A stretch of DNA of 64,000 nt from Alnus glutinosa (GCF_958979055.1 NC_084887.1:33830620-33894619), one strand, 5' to 3'. Counted from the first letter of the stretch, positions 32,678 through 46,629 are shown. The notes: generated by a model not told the origin, from the letters alone. Numbers and translations are program-made.

Positions 32678-35600
32678 ATGCCCTCCCTGCCCAACTTCCA
32701 CTTCTTCCTCTCAAGGTCCCCCCTCCATCTTCTTCTTATTCTTCTTATCCTTTCTCTCTTTTTATCATAAAAAAATCAGTTTCTTTTCTATATTATAATA
32801 TATACAATCAAGGTCACGTTGAATTTGCGTTTAATTATCTATATATATATATATATATATATACATAATATTGCACTTTCTCGTATTCTCTAACTTCGCT
32901 GGTTTTAACGTGGTCACAGAGTTTTCGGGTTATTCATTCACAAGAGTTCCTCGAACAGCGACAGCGACAACAACAATAGCCACAGCAACAACAGCAACGA
33001 TGACAACCCTATTTCCACCTCCGTCGAATGCTACGCTTGCACCCAAGTGGGCGCGCCGGTGTTCCACTCCACCAGCTGCGACCGAGCCCACCAGCCCGAG
33101 TGGGAGGCATCGGCCGGCTCGTACCTAGCCCCCATCCGGAACCGACCCGACGCCAAAACCCCGACCCGGAAACAGGAGAACGCCAGGGGCCCGCCCTCAG
33201 GGCCGTTCGGGCGGGTGCTTGACCCGCGCAGCAAGCGCGTGCAGCTGTGGAACCGGGCTTTCCTGCTGGCGCGTGGGATGGCCCTGGCGGTGGACCCGCT
33301 GTTCTTCTACGCGCTGTCCATAGGGCGGGGTGGGGCCCCGTGTCTCTACATGGACGGTGGATTGGCGGCCATCGTGACGGTTCTCCGCACTTGCGTGGAC
33401 GCCGTACACCTTTGCCACCTGTGGCTCCAATTCCGGCTGGCGTACGTGTCTAGGGAGTCGCTAGTGGTCGGCTGCGGGAAGCTCGTGTGGGACCCGCGTG
33501 CCATCGCCTCCCACTACGTGCGCTCCCTCAAGGGCTTCTGGTTCGACGCCTTCGTCATTCTACCAGTGCCTCAGGTCAGCCATTTCTTCTTCTTCTTCTT
33601 CTTCTCCTCCTTTTTCCGCCTTTTATCCTTTTAATTATAAGAATTATCCAACAAGATTAATTTAAGAGAATTATTGCAAAAAAAAAAAAAAAGAATTTCA
33701 AAGTTCAAACTCTTGGGCTACATCGTATGAGATGTCTACTACTTGGAAGGCCAAAGGCCATTAGGTTTAACAGTTTCGTTTCACTCTCTTCATCTTCAAT
33801 CCCCTCCTGAAATTTGTATGACAGTGTTACCCGTGATTTCCCCCTACATTTACATAAACTGCCATGATAATGGCACGTTTATCATATCTTGCTCTTTCAG
33901 TTCTATTCATTAATTAGTTACAGTCTGGTAGATACTCCGTGCAGTAGTAACTTTTAAGGATCCTAGGTAGTAAAATGGGGTCTATGCCCTCGTCAGAGTT
34001 TGTTTGACGATGTTACTCATGATTTTCAACTACATTTACATAAACTGCCATCATGATTTTCACGTGTTCCAGTTCTACAGACCGTTACAGTACGGTAGGC
34101 TAACTTTTTGGTTTAAGGATCGATCGTACGCAGTAAAAAGTGCCTTTTACCACGTTAGAGTTTTTTTTGTTTTTTTTTTTTAATCATGTCTAGAAAAAGA
34201 AAACTACTGATGTCCGCTAACCGATTGAACTACTCATTGAAAACAAGTCAGAATTGTAGTCATGATTAACAAAAAAAAATAATCTTTTGCACTATATAAA
34301 GATCCACAACAATACAAATGCATGTGGGTCCATATGCACATGCATGGTCCTACAAATGTGTTTTGTTGCGTAAATATTATGTTTTTTTATGTTGTGCAAC
34401 TAACACATCCATTAACTAAAATCACCAAAAAAAAAAAAAAAAAAACATGATAGGGATTTGCTTGCAACCGAATTTGCTACACCATTTTTACACCTCTGGA
34501 ATATTTGACCTTACACTAAAAACTCAAAAATAGAGAAAAATAAAATTTCTAAAAAAATATTTTAGGCCAAATTATAAAAAGATTAAAATTTTATGTTGTT
34601 TTATTTAACTGTATATATAATATTATATTATTTAAAACTTTTAAATAATGTGATAGTATATTCAGAATGTATCGTTAAATAAAATAAAATATCAACCACG
34701 AAATAATTTATTTTATAATTCAAGAATATATATATATATATATATTATACTAGCTGTGATATAAAAGGACAGCAGTCCATGTTGAAGTTGAGGTTTATTA
34801 TTATTTTTTTGGTTTAATTTGCTGTCATGTCCTTGTTGAGTTCTGGCACGATGGCATGATGATAGAGTCCCAAAAACGACAGAAGAGGACACCATGATGA
34901 AAAGCTTGACATAAATGTCACAGATATATTGGTGTTGTTTGGCGAGCTCCGCAGCGGAAAGAATAGTGGTCGGTCACTATTTACAATTTTTTTTTTTAAT
35001 ATTTTTTTAATAACAATTAACATTAAAATATTTTTTATTCTTATTCCTTTATATAACATCGTTATTTTATTTTTTACTAATTTCAAAATTAATAACCCAC
35101 TACTTTATTATGTACATACATTTACCAAACAAGTCTAATATTATTCCTCCATCTTCATGGGCCATATAGTAGACGAGTGATAGACAATGAAAAAAGAGAT
35201 TGGTCTGGTCGCGGCCAAAGTGACTCAGCGAGATGGGTTTCAACTATCAACTATATCAACTATCAAGCTCTGTCTGCGTTTGATTTTGCATGTTTCCTTC
35301 CTGTTTTTCGTACATTATAAAGTGCTTGACAAAAGCAGCTTTTTCAGCTCAATGGAAGTATATATATACTAGAGTAGCTTTTAGATTATTCAGTGCTTGA
35401 ACATAAGGATGCCAGGCCAACGTACGTACAGGATGGCAAACAAGTCTCATGATGATCAAGATTGTCTTTAATTAATTTGCTGATCACACTGTCACATTTC
35501 TTTATTTTGCAGGCTGTATTTTGGTTAGTAGTACCGAAACTGATAAGAGAAGATAAGATTAAAGTGATAATGACAATACTTCTATTGATTTTCTTGTTCC

Positions 35601-38600
35601 AATTCCTCCCCAAAGTCTACCACAGCATTTCCTTGATGAGAAGAATGCAAAAAGTCACAGGTTATGTCTTTGGCACCATTTGGTGGGGTTTTGGCCTTAA
35701 TCTCATTGCCTACCTCATTGCATCTCACGTAAGCCTACTTAATTAATTTTATCTACCTTTGTGTATATATAACTTCACCATTCTCTTACGTTTAATTTAA
35801 TCATTCGATTAATACTTTAACGGACACTACCAATTTGAACCCTACTAAATCATTCTTTTGTGGGTCAGCAGGTAGCCGGAGGATGCTGGTATGTCCTTGC
35901 AATACAGCGTGTGGCATCATGCCTCCGGCAACAGTGTGACGGAAGGAAAAACTGCAGTACTCTGTCCTTGTCTTGCTCGGAGGAGATTTGTTACCAGTTC
36001 CAGTTGCCTACAGGCATGGTAGGAGATCCATGTGGTGGTAACTCAACAATGGTCAGAAAGCCACTGTGCTTAGATGTCAATGGGCCATTCAGTTATGGCA
36101 TCTACAAGTGGGCTCTTCCGGTCATTTCTAGCAATTCACTGGCTGTTAAGATCCTATATCCCATATTTTGGGGCTTAATGACACTCAGGTAATTAATATT
36201 ATAAAAGGGAGAAAATATTTCCTCCAAACTAGATCCTAGGAAATTTCTCTTATCCAATCTATAAAAATGTCACATTGTCATGCATGTAACATTTTTAATA
36301 AAATTTCTTTCAACTTTATTTTTGCAATTAAAAAAAAACGTATGCTTTTTACATGTAAAAAGACACATGACATTTTTATAGATTGGATTGGAAGAAGTTC
36401 TTCTGACCCAGTTTAGAGGAAAACTCTGTTGTTATAAAAGCTTAGATAAAGTTGAAATTCAATATTTTTGTTTTGATATCATGTTAAATTACTAATTATT
36501 AAAAAAAAAATAAAGCTGATAAAAAGGAAAATTTTCACCTATACCTCCCCAAGTATCAACGTTTTTGTGCGATCATAATCTCGAACTTTTAATTTTTGCA
36601 ATATCAGTACCCCCAGATTTTCCCTCTTAATGTCGATGCCCTAAATGGCCCCTTTTTTAAAGTGAAAATTATGTGGGTCACTGTCATTTTCACCTTTATT
36701 TTTATTTTTATTTTTATTTTTATTTTTATTTTTATTTTTTTGTCTTTCTTTTTTTCACACGGGGCATTTTGAGTACGTATTTTAACAAAAAATTGAGTGA
36801 AATTAAAAGTGAAAAATTACTTGGATATCGACATTGTAAAAATGCCGATAGTTCGGGAGTAAGTGAAGTTTCAGTGGTAAAAAAGATAAAACGACTGGGG
36901 ATGTTTAAGCTGCATGCGCGCTCCTGGAATAATTTTGAGATAGGATTTTGCTTGAGATTAGTTTAAGATGTTTTTTGATGCCATGGTTACATTTACAGCA
37001 CCTTCGGCAACGATCTTGAGCCTACAAGTCACTGGCTAGAAGTGATTTTCAGCATAATCACTGTGCTTAGCGGACTGATGCTCTTCACTCTGTTGATAGG
37101 GAACATCCAGGTGTGTACATGCATTAATGTACTAATTAATACGAGTTAGCATACGAAACAACATCATTATTTCTTGAACATGCAAATTAATTCAACTTTG
37201 GAGATAATTTGATAAAGCATATATATATATAGTCTAACAATGAGGGATCGGACCCTCTTGCTGCTGAACGTCAAGGTGTTCTTGCATTCTGTCATGGCAA
37301 AGAAGAGAAAAATGCAGCTGAGATGTCGAGATATGGAATGGTGGATGAGGCGGAGACAGCTCCCATCTCGGCTGAGACAGAGAGTTCGCCATTTTGAACG
37401 CCAAAAATGGGCAACCATGGGAGGAGAAGATGAGATGGAAATGATCAAAGACCTTCCCCAAGGGCTTCGAAGGGACATTAAGCGCCATCTTTGCCTAGAC
37501 CTCATAAAGAAGGTAACAAAAATTGCCATCTCTTTTGCCAAGTATGATCCAGAACAAATTCAATCAAAAATGACATTAATTTGACATGCAAGTCCTATCA
37601 TAAGGTCCCTTGTCCAAGCAATAAAGGACCCTCATAATGTTTGAACATCTTGCCTAAAAATAATCAGGTTACTGGTGGGCCCTAATTTGGGATAAGGGTG
37701 CTAGATTGGGCCGATCTAGTATGAGATAAAGTTTAACGTCTAACTTTTTGCGTTCCATCAATTCTGGATCTTTTGGCCGGCATACTGATTAGGTACAGTA
37801 TATAGCATTTGGTATTAGAGCAGACACGTCCCTAGTTTGAATCTATGAGAGGACGACCTGTTGAAAGGGTCACTTGATAGCCATAAAAGTGGAAATAAAA
37901 AATTTTTATTGTATTAATCTAATTAAACTAGTCCTAATTTTTCGTTCAATTTTGATAGGTCCCTCTGTTCCACAACTTGGATGATCTTATTCTTGACAAC
38001 ATCTGTGATCGGGTGACGCCTCTTGTCTTCTCTAAAGACGAAAAGGTGCATAATTATAATTATATATTTTTATATATATAGTATAAATTTGTTTTAGCTC
38101 TCTAATATCTTCATGAAACGTACAGATAATCAGGGAAGGAGATCCTGTATTAAGGATAATGTTCATCGTTCGTGGACGTGTAAAACGTACCCAAAGCCTG
38201 AGCAAAGGCATGGTGGCCACAAGTGTGCTCGAACCCGGAGGCTTCTTAGGGGATGAGCTCCTCTCCTATTGCCTTCGCCGCCCATTTATAGACAGGCTTC
38301 CAGCCTCATCGGCAACATTTATTTGCGTTGAATCTACAGAAGCGTTTGGGCTCGACGCCGATCACCTGAGATACATCACCGATCACTTCCGCTACAAATT
38401 TGCCAATGAAAGACTGAAGCGAACTGCAAGATACTACTCGTCTAATTGGCGAACATGGGCTTCTGTCATTATACAGTTAGCTTGGCGCAGGAACAGGATG
38501 AGGACTAGGGGTCCAATGATTCCTGTCGCCACTGAAAATGGAGGCCCTGACCGGAGGCTCCGGCAGTATGCTGCCATGTTCATGTCAATAAGGCCACACG

Positions 38601-38614
38601 ACCATCTGGAATAA
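32678..38614 (+). CDS. CNGC2: Cyclic nucleotide-gated ion channel, CNGC2/DND1 type
   Basis: Eight exons join in frame: 32678-32715, 32920-33574, 35513-35728, 35872-36188, 36999-37110, 37276-37512, 37959-38045 and 38126-38614, giving 716 aa. The start MPSLPNF and the block VECYACTQVGAPVFHSTSCD match the Arabidopsis CNGC2 N-terminus as I know it. Order: cytosolic N-terminus to about 130; six-helix channel core about 135-445; pore with filter Gly412-Asn413-Asp414 inside LMTLSTFGNDLEPTS; C-linker (KKRKMQLRCRDMEWWMR); cyclic-nucleotide-binding domain about 515-640 including EPGGFLGDELLS; then an IQ-like calmodulin site around WRTWASVIIQLAWRRNR; C-terminus IRPHDHLE. Plasma-membrane calcium-permeable channel in immunity and calcium homeostasis in Arabidopsis. 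Exon 2 is strongly GC-rich. Arabidopsis CNGC2 has AND in the filter; here it is GND. Confidence 0.95.
36523..36885. mobile_element. Foldback element in CNGC2 intron 4
   Basis: The left end (TTTTCACCTATACCTCCCC, AAGTATCAACG) is an imperfect inverted copy of the right end (reversed: CTTCACTTACTCCCGAACTATC). Reverse-matching blocks such as GCAATATC/GATATCGAC and AAATTA/TAATTT lie inside. A (TTTTTA)n run of about 40 bases occupies 36698-36740. No target duplication was fixed and no coding frame is credible. Confidence 0.5.
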
Positions 38615-39374
38615 AATCATTTTCTGTATTTATGTTTTGTTTTTTTAACCCCGGTTGGTCCACCCATTGGTCAATAAGATCCCACAATAAAATCTTGTGT
38701 ATGTCCACTCCCAAAGTCCCCCATTGAAGTAGCGTCCGTCGAATGTAAAAAAAATGAGAGTTAGAAAATTACTTCTTACTCCACAGTAAATAAAAACATT
38801 CACCCCTTTCGTTTAGCAAGAGAAATGCTATACCCATTACCCATTCTGATCAAGACATAATAACTTTAATTTACTTGTTCAAATTAATAATTCCAATCAA
38901 AAAAATATTTTTGAAGACTTTGAGACGTTGAAAATGGCATCAAAATATTTTTAATTTATTTTATGATCGGCAATGTTAAATATATCACTCATATTTATAA
39001 CATCTTTTCAATCGATATGAAATTCAAAAACTTTTTTACACTTATATGTGTATACTCAATCGCTCGAACGAGTCATCGGCACAGTCCTTTGACCTATGAT
39101 TGATAGAAGATTGCCCCCATTTATTTAGTCTCTAATATCCTTGTGGGGCTAGCCTAGAAGATTCATATGATCAGAACTAGCTAGACGGCCACTTCAACAA
39201 AATTTTCTGATAGCATTTTCAATTATATTTTTCCCTACTTTCGCTTATCTTAACTAACAAAAAAAAAAAAAAAAAAAAAAAGCCGTTAAAATGTCAGTTA
39301 GCTGGACAACCCCAAAGTCCCCGCCATTCCAACGGTCGAGGCACACTCTTTTGAAAGAGATAATTCAAAAGATA

Positions 39375-39416
<42 letters not shown>

Positions 39417-39440
39417 ATATCTATTTGTATAGACTGGCCT
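38615..39440. other. Short spacer after CNGC2
   Basis: CNGC2 3' untranslated DNA, then AT-rich spacer with an A-run (39259-39281), an AT repeat (39373-39397) and a T-run (39398-39416). No gene seen. Confidence 0.55.
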
Positions 39441-40913
39441 AAGTTATCGGCCAGATTTGCTGTAAATTTGGGGCTGAGGGAAAATGGTGCAAAACCCTCT
39501 AAAATTAGCACTGGATCTTCGATCCAATTCCACAAAAATGGAACTCATTTACACCTCCCTGACTTCCTCATCCCAACCCCACCAATGTTCCCATTTCCAC
39601 ACCAAGCACTTTCTAGGGTTTCCTAAATTTTTTTATAATATTTCCTATCTGGTGCCCTAGAATTTGCTTCAATCTTCCTTTTTTGGTTTGTTTTTGTTTT
39701 TTGTTTTCTATTTTTTCATTTGTTATTGTTAGAATATATTCAGAATACATATTCTAACAGTTATGATATATTTCGGTTGGGGGTGTTTCAAAGTTAGTGA
39801 TTCACAAGCTTCATGTTCAGCTCAGGTACAATTTTCCCTTCTTTTTTTTTTTTTTTTTTTTTTTTTTGTTGAGTCCCATTAACCTTATTCTATGTTTGGT
39901 TGCTGATAAAGCTAGTTTTGAAACATGACAAGTTTTAGATTTTTTTAAACAATGCTTCAAAATTATGATATTTGGTTTTTGCTGAGCTTCTTTTCAGGAA
40001 CCAAGGAAAGCATTTTTGTTGAAATTTGGGTTTTATTGAAGTTTTTGTTGAAATAAGAGTTATATTGGATTAATTTTCAACTCTAGGTGATAATTTTAGC
40101 ACTACGTCATTTCTTTGACGATTTTTTTTGTATGATCATAGCAATGACATTATCTGCTTGGAGAGATTGAGATATAATGGATAGATTAGAAATGTGAAGC
40201 AATTTTGGTGTTTCACAGTTGAACTTCTGGTGGTTTTGATTCTTCAAGGTATTGCATATTTGCCACTATGAAGAAGCCTGTGGTATATTATAATCATTGG
40301 TTAGAAATTCTTTTGTGTGTGAGATAAATCAACTGAAATTCATTAACATGTAAGAACCCACCCCTCAAATTGTAGTTTGTAGTTTATCCCATCAAACAGA
40401 AGACGAAGAATTGAATCATTTTTAGAAGTGGTTTGATCAGCCACAATTTGATAATGATTGCTATATCTCCTCAAATATGTTCATGTGGCATGGGTGTTAA
40501 TGTTTCTTGACTCTGCAATGTATACCACACCTAATAAAGAACTTTCAACAAGAAAGGATGCAGAGCACATCAGCATGCTCTGTGACAGCGTTAGCGATTA
40601 ACATCCCCTGGAATTTGTCGGCCAGGTTCATCAAATTGTTTGACTTTTTCCAATGTAGAGCTTCTCATACGTTCAATAACTGTAGCATTTTTTTTCTGCT
40701 ACAACTCTATTCTATTCTTTAACATTAAAGAAAGAGCAGTTGAATAGCTCAAAATGTATCAACAAGCGTAAAGCTCACTTTTAGAAAAATATTGATAGCA
40801 GTGGAAAGCCGGAGAGATTAATGTTTTTGCACTTGCAGTTCATAATTTATGGATTTAGTAATTTTTTTTGACAGGTAACCTACCATCTATAAGTTGCTTG
40901 CCATATCAGCCAA
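39441..40913 (+). other. 5' leader of PTEN1 with a leader intron
   Basis: A donor (AGCTCAG then GTACAA, exon end at 39825) and an acceptor (TTTGACAG, exon from 40875) define a leader intron of about 1.05 kb. The 5' end of the first exon is not fixed; C-rich sequence at 39540-39620 may belong to it. An out-of-context 111-codon frame at 39291-39626 is probably not translated. Confidence 0.5.
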
Positions 40914-41939
40914 ATGGGGTTGAAATCTTCAAGGCCGGGGCCAGGGAAGGCTGAAGACCTATGTTTTCAACGTCAACTGGTTAATTATCTCAGCAAAAAC
41001 TGTTATCTCCGTAACTTGGTATCTAAGCAACGAAGGCGTATGCTTGTTGATGGTTATGATCTTGACATGTCATATATCACAGACCGTTTGCTGGCAATGT
41101 CGTTTCCTGCAGAACATATGAGAGCAATGTATCGTAATCCTCTCTGGCAGGTCAAGTCTGTGCTCGACATGAGACATCAAGTGTATTATAAGGTGCACAT
41201 TTTCAACCCTGAATCATCTACTATATCAGCTCACGTACCCTGATTATCCATTCTTTTTGTATCTGTGATAATCCAGCGGCTGTATCATTTCATATTAGTA
41301 GTTTTATGTAAATAACTCTTTTCTCTGTAATATATACAATAAGAGAAATTTGAAACCCCCCACCCCCTTCCTCTTCCGAACAATATTTTCCTTGTGAGTT
41401 GTGGAATATATTATAATGGATCAGTCAGGAATGCGGAAGAAAAAGAATCTTCCAGGTTTTCAACTATTACTCCTGGGGATCAATTCATAAATTAGTGGGT
41501 GAATGGCAATATCCTAGGTCCTGCAGCTTGGTCACATTATGCTTGTCATATAACAAAACAGCATATTGGATATAGCATCAATGTCACTCACTTTAACAGT
41601 CCTTTTCTTGGTTTTTCCACATGTTATATGTGTCAAATTTTCTATTATTCTTATGATAAAACTATATTATATCCTCAACATTATATCATTTATTCAGCTA
41701 AGTTTGCTATCGCTTTACTCCTGGTCAATGCTCATTACATAAATTACAGGGTACTCCTAGATGTAATGCTCAGAACACTTTCTTGTTTCACCCCTTTCCT
41801 TTCCCATATAACAGCTATGTTATTCTATGCTCTGCTCTAATTTTATGGATGTCCCCTCAATCACTAATGTTGCTCATAATTTTTTTTTCTTCAAACATAC
41901 TGCATATAGTTGTTAACTTGTCAAACCTTTGGCATTATA

Positions 41940-41981
<42 letters not shown>

Positions 41982-44900
41982 TGCGTGCGCGTGTTTTTGT
42001 AATTATATAACGTTGCTTTAATGGTATCTTGCAGATCTACAATCTCTGTATAGAGGAAACTTATGATCCATCACATTTTCATGGCCGTGTGGAGACATAT
42101 CCTTTTGATGACAACCATGTTCCGCCTCTCCAATTGATTAAGATTTTCTGTGAAAGTGTGTATTCATGGCTATCGTGTGACCCAAAAAATATTGCCGTTG
42201 TACACTGCATGGTATTAGTTGCAAACTTGCCATTTAAATTTTGAAGAGGGTCATTTATCTATTAGTTTTTACAATTTTCTGTAGTTTTCATCTTCTCCAT
42301 CTAGAGCTCAATCAATGTTATATAAGAACTACAACTAATATATGCTCAATTACAGCTTTACTAGTCACTTAGCTGAGCACAACATATAGACTGGTTCACG
42401 TTTATAAGCCTATTTCTTCTAGTTCTCAGAAACGGGTTCATGACATTCAATTACCTTAATAATCAACTTATGATGCTTGTAGAAGTGTACTGGTTAATAA
42501 TCCTAGCTGCTCAGCATCTAACACGAATATCTTGATCATTCTTCAGTTTATTATAATATCTTAAACTTGGCTTCGTCTGGGTGAGGACCTCCTGAATGTT
42601 AATTACATTATGTCAAGTTATAAAAGAGACTTTCATTTGTTTACTGAAAGATCAGGTATATGATTCCCATGTGTCTGTTTTCCTTACTGGTGTAACGATG
42701 GATATGCTCTCCTTAAAGTTGCACAATGCAATCTTACTGTCTCTTGATTTCATAATAACTACGGAAATATAATGTGCAAAGTTTGCTTGTATCTGTTTAG
42801 CAACCCAATATGTTTTGTTTTGGTCTCAGTGTTGGTGGTCCTCACTACAGTTTTGCAGGCAGGTAAAGGTCGAACTGGCTTAATGGTATGCGCCTATCTA
42901 GTTTATACTGGCATGTCAGCAGATGAGGCTCTTCAGTTATATGCAGATAGACGGACCACCAATAACGAAGGAGTAAGTTATATTAGGTATAACACGAAAA
43001 ATTGAGATGCCAAAGTTATAGTTATGGTGATGTTGTGTGGTAGTGAAATGCAATGTCAGCTGCTTGATAATTTGAAAATCAGCTCCCCTTCATTCACTGA
43101 AAACCAGGATGACCTGGTTGGTGAAAATTTTGGAACTTGGAATTGTTTGACAGAGGAAATGATTTGAGATGTATGAATTTGGCAGTAAAGCACAGTTAAT
43201 AATTCGAAAATTTTGTGAAAATAATTTGAGCTGTGCAAAAATATGGATGTTTGAAGAAGGAAACAATTATATAATATTGTCATTCTGGGACATTTCAGAT
43301 GCAGAACTTATTCAAAGTTGTTTGAAATATTTGGGATGTTTGTCGATACTTTATGATTCATTGGATTATAAGCGATCCATTATGCTTCATTATTTTAAGT
43401 CAAGTATGGTTTTGCAGTTAATTCTATATACAAGAAGTTGAAATGATGTTACTAGGGAATTGGTTCTTTTCCTTTTATCTGTGCATGTTTCTAGAGTGCA
43501 TTCATAACAAATTTGGTTTCATTTTACATATTTTTCCCACTAAGAAGTAGCTTTCACCCCTTCCCCCTTCCCCATAGTTTTGACATTTATGACAAGAGCC
43601 CCATCAATGAGACAATGAAGACTGAAGAGTTCCTTCAAGTTGGTCTTCTGAATGATTAATCCCTAGATCTGTCCCTAATTTATGGACCAGTGGAAAGACA
43701 AGAAAGGACCACCTGCGAACGAGATGCCAAAACCAATTATGGTTTTGCTGTGTTCAATGAAGTCCGCAACTGCACCAGTAAGAAAAACCATAGCATGATT
43801 AAAAGCTGCTGCAAGAGGGAAGACCAAATAGCTTCTTGTTTGAGATATCAGAAAAAAGCCATGCTAGCATATGATTTTGGTCACAGTATTCTTTTAAAGA
43901 AAGTTTGCCTTTACATAGAAATGTAATGTCACTAAAATCAAGAGTTTGCCCTTACACAGAGTTGACTGGCAATACAAGATCTGTCACAAAAGCTATCTAG
44001 TACAAATCTATTGATCTATTTATCATGTATTCTTTTATAGTTAATAAAGAATTTAGTGATAAGATCCATAAAAGCTAGAGGAGCCAGTTAACTGCAGTTG
44101 AGAACATGCCAATTAGAAAAAACATGGTGTTAGGCCTGTAGAGCAAAACCAAAACTTTTTGTTGACTTTTGATATGAGATATATCAGGAGATGTCCAAGT
44201 TGCAAACAGAATAACATCTTCATTGAAAGAAAATGCCAATTTCAGTATTTTAGCTTTGCATAATTTTTTGTATGTTTCTAATAACGTTTTTTAATGGATG
44301 GTATGGATATTTTCTGATTATAAATAATAAAGGAGGGCATTATTTTGTATGTATTGAACAGGTTTCTATACCAAGCCAACGTCGTTATGTGGGATACTGG
44401 GAAAATGTACTTTCTTTTCCTACGGGAATTAATCAAGGACCTCCAAATGTGAATTTACCTAAGCCATGGAGCAGAGAATTGCGGCGGATTCGACTTCATG
44501 ACTTGGTTGACACTGACACAATCTTCTTTGTGGTCTCAGAATTGCAAGAGGTAAGCCCATCTCAACGAGTTGAGTTCTTAGAGAGAGAAGGGCTTTATAA
44601 TGACTTGGATTTGGTTTTCTCACACACACAACTCGTTTTGTAATGATTACAAGGAAATCTTGATACTCTGAAAACTTCCTTAAGACTTCATTTGTTTTCA
44701 TTAAGTTGAATGAACTATGCTATTATTTCATCTCATATCCTTATTAATGCTTTTCAAGTTTTTGAAAATTCAACAGCTAGGGAAAATGGCATGACTTGTC
44801 ACTTTCTTATTTCATTATTTCATAACTAGGGTATGAGTTTTTATCTAGTTTGTTGATGCAACATAAGTTGTTCAATGTGCCTTGAAAAGCGCATGCTGTT

Positions 44901-46629
44901 GTTATCTATCTTTTGTTTTTCTTTCGTGGTTTTTCCTGCTACAATTCTTGATTTTGTTCCTCAAATTTTTTAGCTGGTCAGAATATGTTTTGGATATTAT
45001 TTGGTTTGCTTCATTTATCTATCTGCTAAGAACTTTTTTACCCTTGTTGACAGATACCCAATCAGCTGTACCGTCCATTTATTGAAGTCTCGCGGGGTTG
45101 TTGCAGACAAATTCTGAAAGGACATCAAAGATCTCACAGTCCTCGGTATTATCTCTCTTTCATCGAACGTGACGAAGAAGGGAAGGAATCAGAGTTAGAA
45201 GAACCACGTGTTGTAGTCCAAATGGACACTGAAAATCCTATAATCTACCAGAAGCCATGTCTTGATCATTATTTCGATAAACCTTTACAAGTAAGTAATT
45301 GATGATTTATACATATAGAGACGCACATATTTTGTGTATGACTTATGGTGATATATATGGGGTTCAGTATTATCATTATTTTGTGATCATGAAGAATCAT
45401 AAAGCCAGAATTTGAGTAATTTAATAATGATTGGAGAAAAAAATATATATATATCTGGAGAGCTTGGTACATGTGAAAGAAGAAATAAGAAAAGATAGAC
45501 TCCAACTTATATCTGAAATCTTTTGGTTCATTATAAGTTTGGAGAGCATTGAGACTCTCTATGCCACATGGGCTTAATGCAAGTGCTCATAATTTGAGAA
45601 CTTATCAAAATTCTGAAATTTTTTCATGATGTTGTGCGAGTGTAGGTAAGATTGTATCCTTATCCACTTGTTTCATAACAATGTCTTGATATTGACCACA
45701 TTTAATTGAACAGGTTACTGGAGATGTGCGTGTCACATTCTACCAAAAAATGTTTGGAGGGCGTCTCTTCTATTGTTGCTTCAACACAGCTTTTATTAGG
45801 AACGGCTTGTTTCAGGTACTTTTATGGTTCTCTACACAGTTCTTTATCAGCTTCTGCTGGCTTCTATAATAAGAAGAGAATGCTAATCTATACGGAAGAG
45901 CTATAGTCACCTTTGATAAGTACTTAGGACTGTAGTCACAGAATTCTGCCTGCATTTCTTCTTTGCTTTTCTAAAGCCCGAGCTCACACCGCTACAATAT
46001 TTCTGTAACGACCAAACTTCAACGACACAATATTATTTGCTTTTGGCTTTTCCAAACCAAACTTTTTAAGATGTCGTCCATCCTGGTACTACTCTCGCAT
46101 AAGCTTGCTTAACTACAGAGTTATGGGAAGTCCATGGCCATCACGATTTTAAAACGCGTTATGTCAAAAAGGGTGCGAATATACATATAATCACATCTAT
46201 GTTTCCGTACCCAAGCGATGTGGAGCGTCACAGTGTCGGCACCGCTAAATGATCGTTTAACTAGAATGAGAAATAGTTTAGGATTCTAGGAACATTCATC
46301 ATAATGGGTCAACCGGTTTGAAAAATACTCTGGCGGAGTAACTTTGAATTTACAGAATGCCTTTCTCAGATTCAAAACTTGGTTACAACTATATAAGAGT
46401 TTCATAAAACATTTCAATTTATTGATTAGGCATACTTAATTAGTTCAGTTATCTTACAGTTTCTGAAATATTACAGTTCACTGTTGGGGATTTGGATAAA
46501 GTTGGGAAAAAGGGAAGATCAATTTGTGGCCCTGCTTTCTGCTTGGAGTTGCTATTTGGTCCTGCTAATGCAAAGAACTCGTCAGGGACTACATCTAATG
46601 ATGATGTTGAAAGTGATGACTTGTTCTGA
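40914..46629 (+). CDS. PTEN1: PTEN-type phosphatase (PTEN1 group)
   Basis: Seven exons join in frame: 40914-41192, 42035-42211, 42859-42972, 44362-44550, 45054-45290, 45714-45815 and 46477-46629, giving 416 aa. The N-terminal signature LVSKQRRRM, DGYDLDMSYITDR and MAMSFPAEHM-type blocks are PTEN-like. The catalytic P-loop HCMAGKGRTG is at 150-159, split by an intron right after HCM; the nucleophile is Cys151 and the general acid is probably in YPFDD (about 115-120). A C2-like domain (about 210-390) follows, and the tail is acidic (DDVESDDLF). Expected reaction: removal of the 3-phosphate from PI(3,4,5)P3 or PI3P. The Arabidopsis PTEN1 (At5g39400) acts in pollen. The Met in place of the animal Lys in HCKAGKGRTG is, as I recall, shared by plant PTEN1 proteins. 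Confidence 0.93.
41943..41977. repeat. CT microsatellite in PTEN1 intron 1
   Basis: (CT)n of about 35 bases, 58 bases upstream of the acceptor of exon 2 (42034). Confidence 0.95.

Noticed and set aside
33028..33453. Frames of 64-85 codons in other frames and on the minus strand
   Set aside because: Shadows of GC-rich CNGC2 exon 2.
37780..37910. Possible degenerate SINE in CNGC2 intron 6 (GGTATTAGAGCAGA then AGTTTGAATCT)
   Set aside because: The B-box deviates at a key base and no A-tail or target duplication is visible.
43169..43926. Frames of 75-90 codons within PTEN1 intron 3
   Set aside because: No domain features, and the joined PTEN1 exons on either side leave this as intron.
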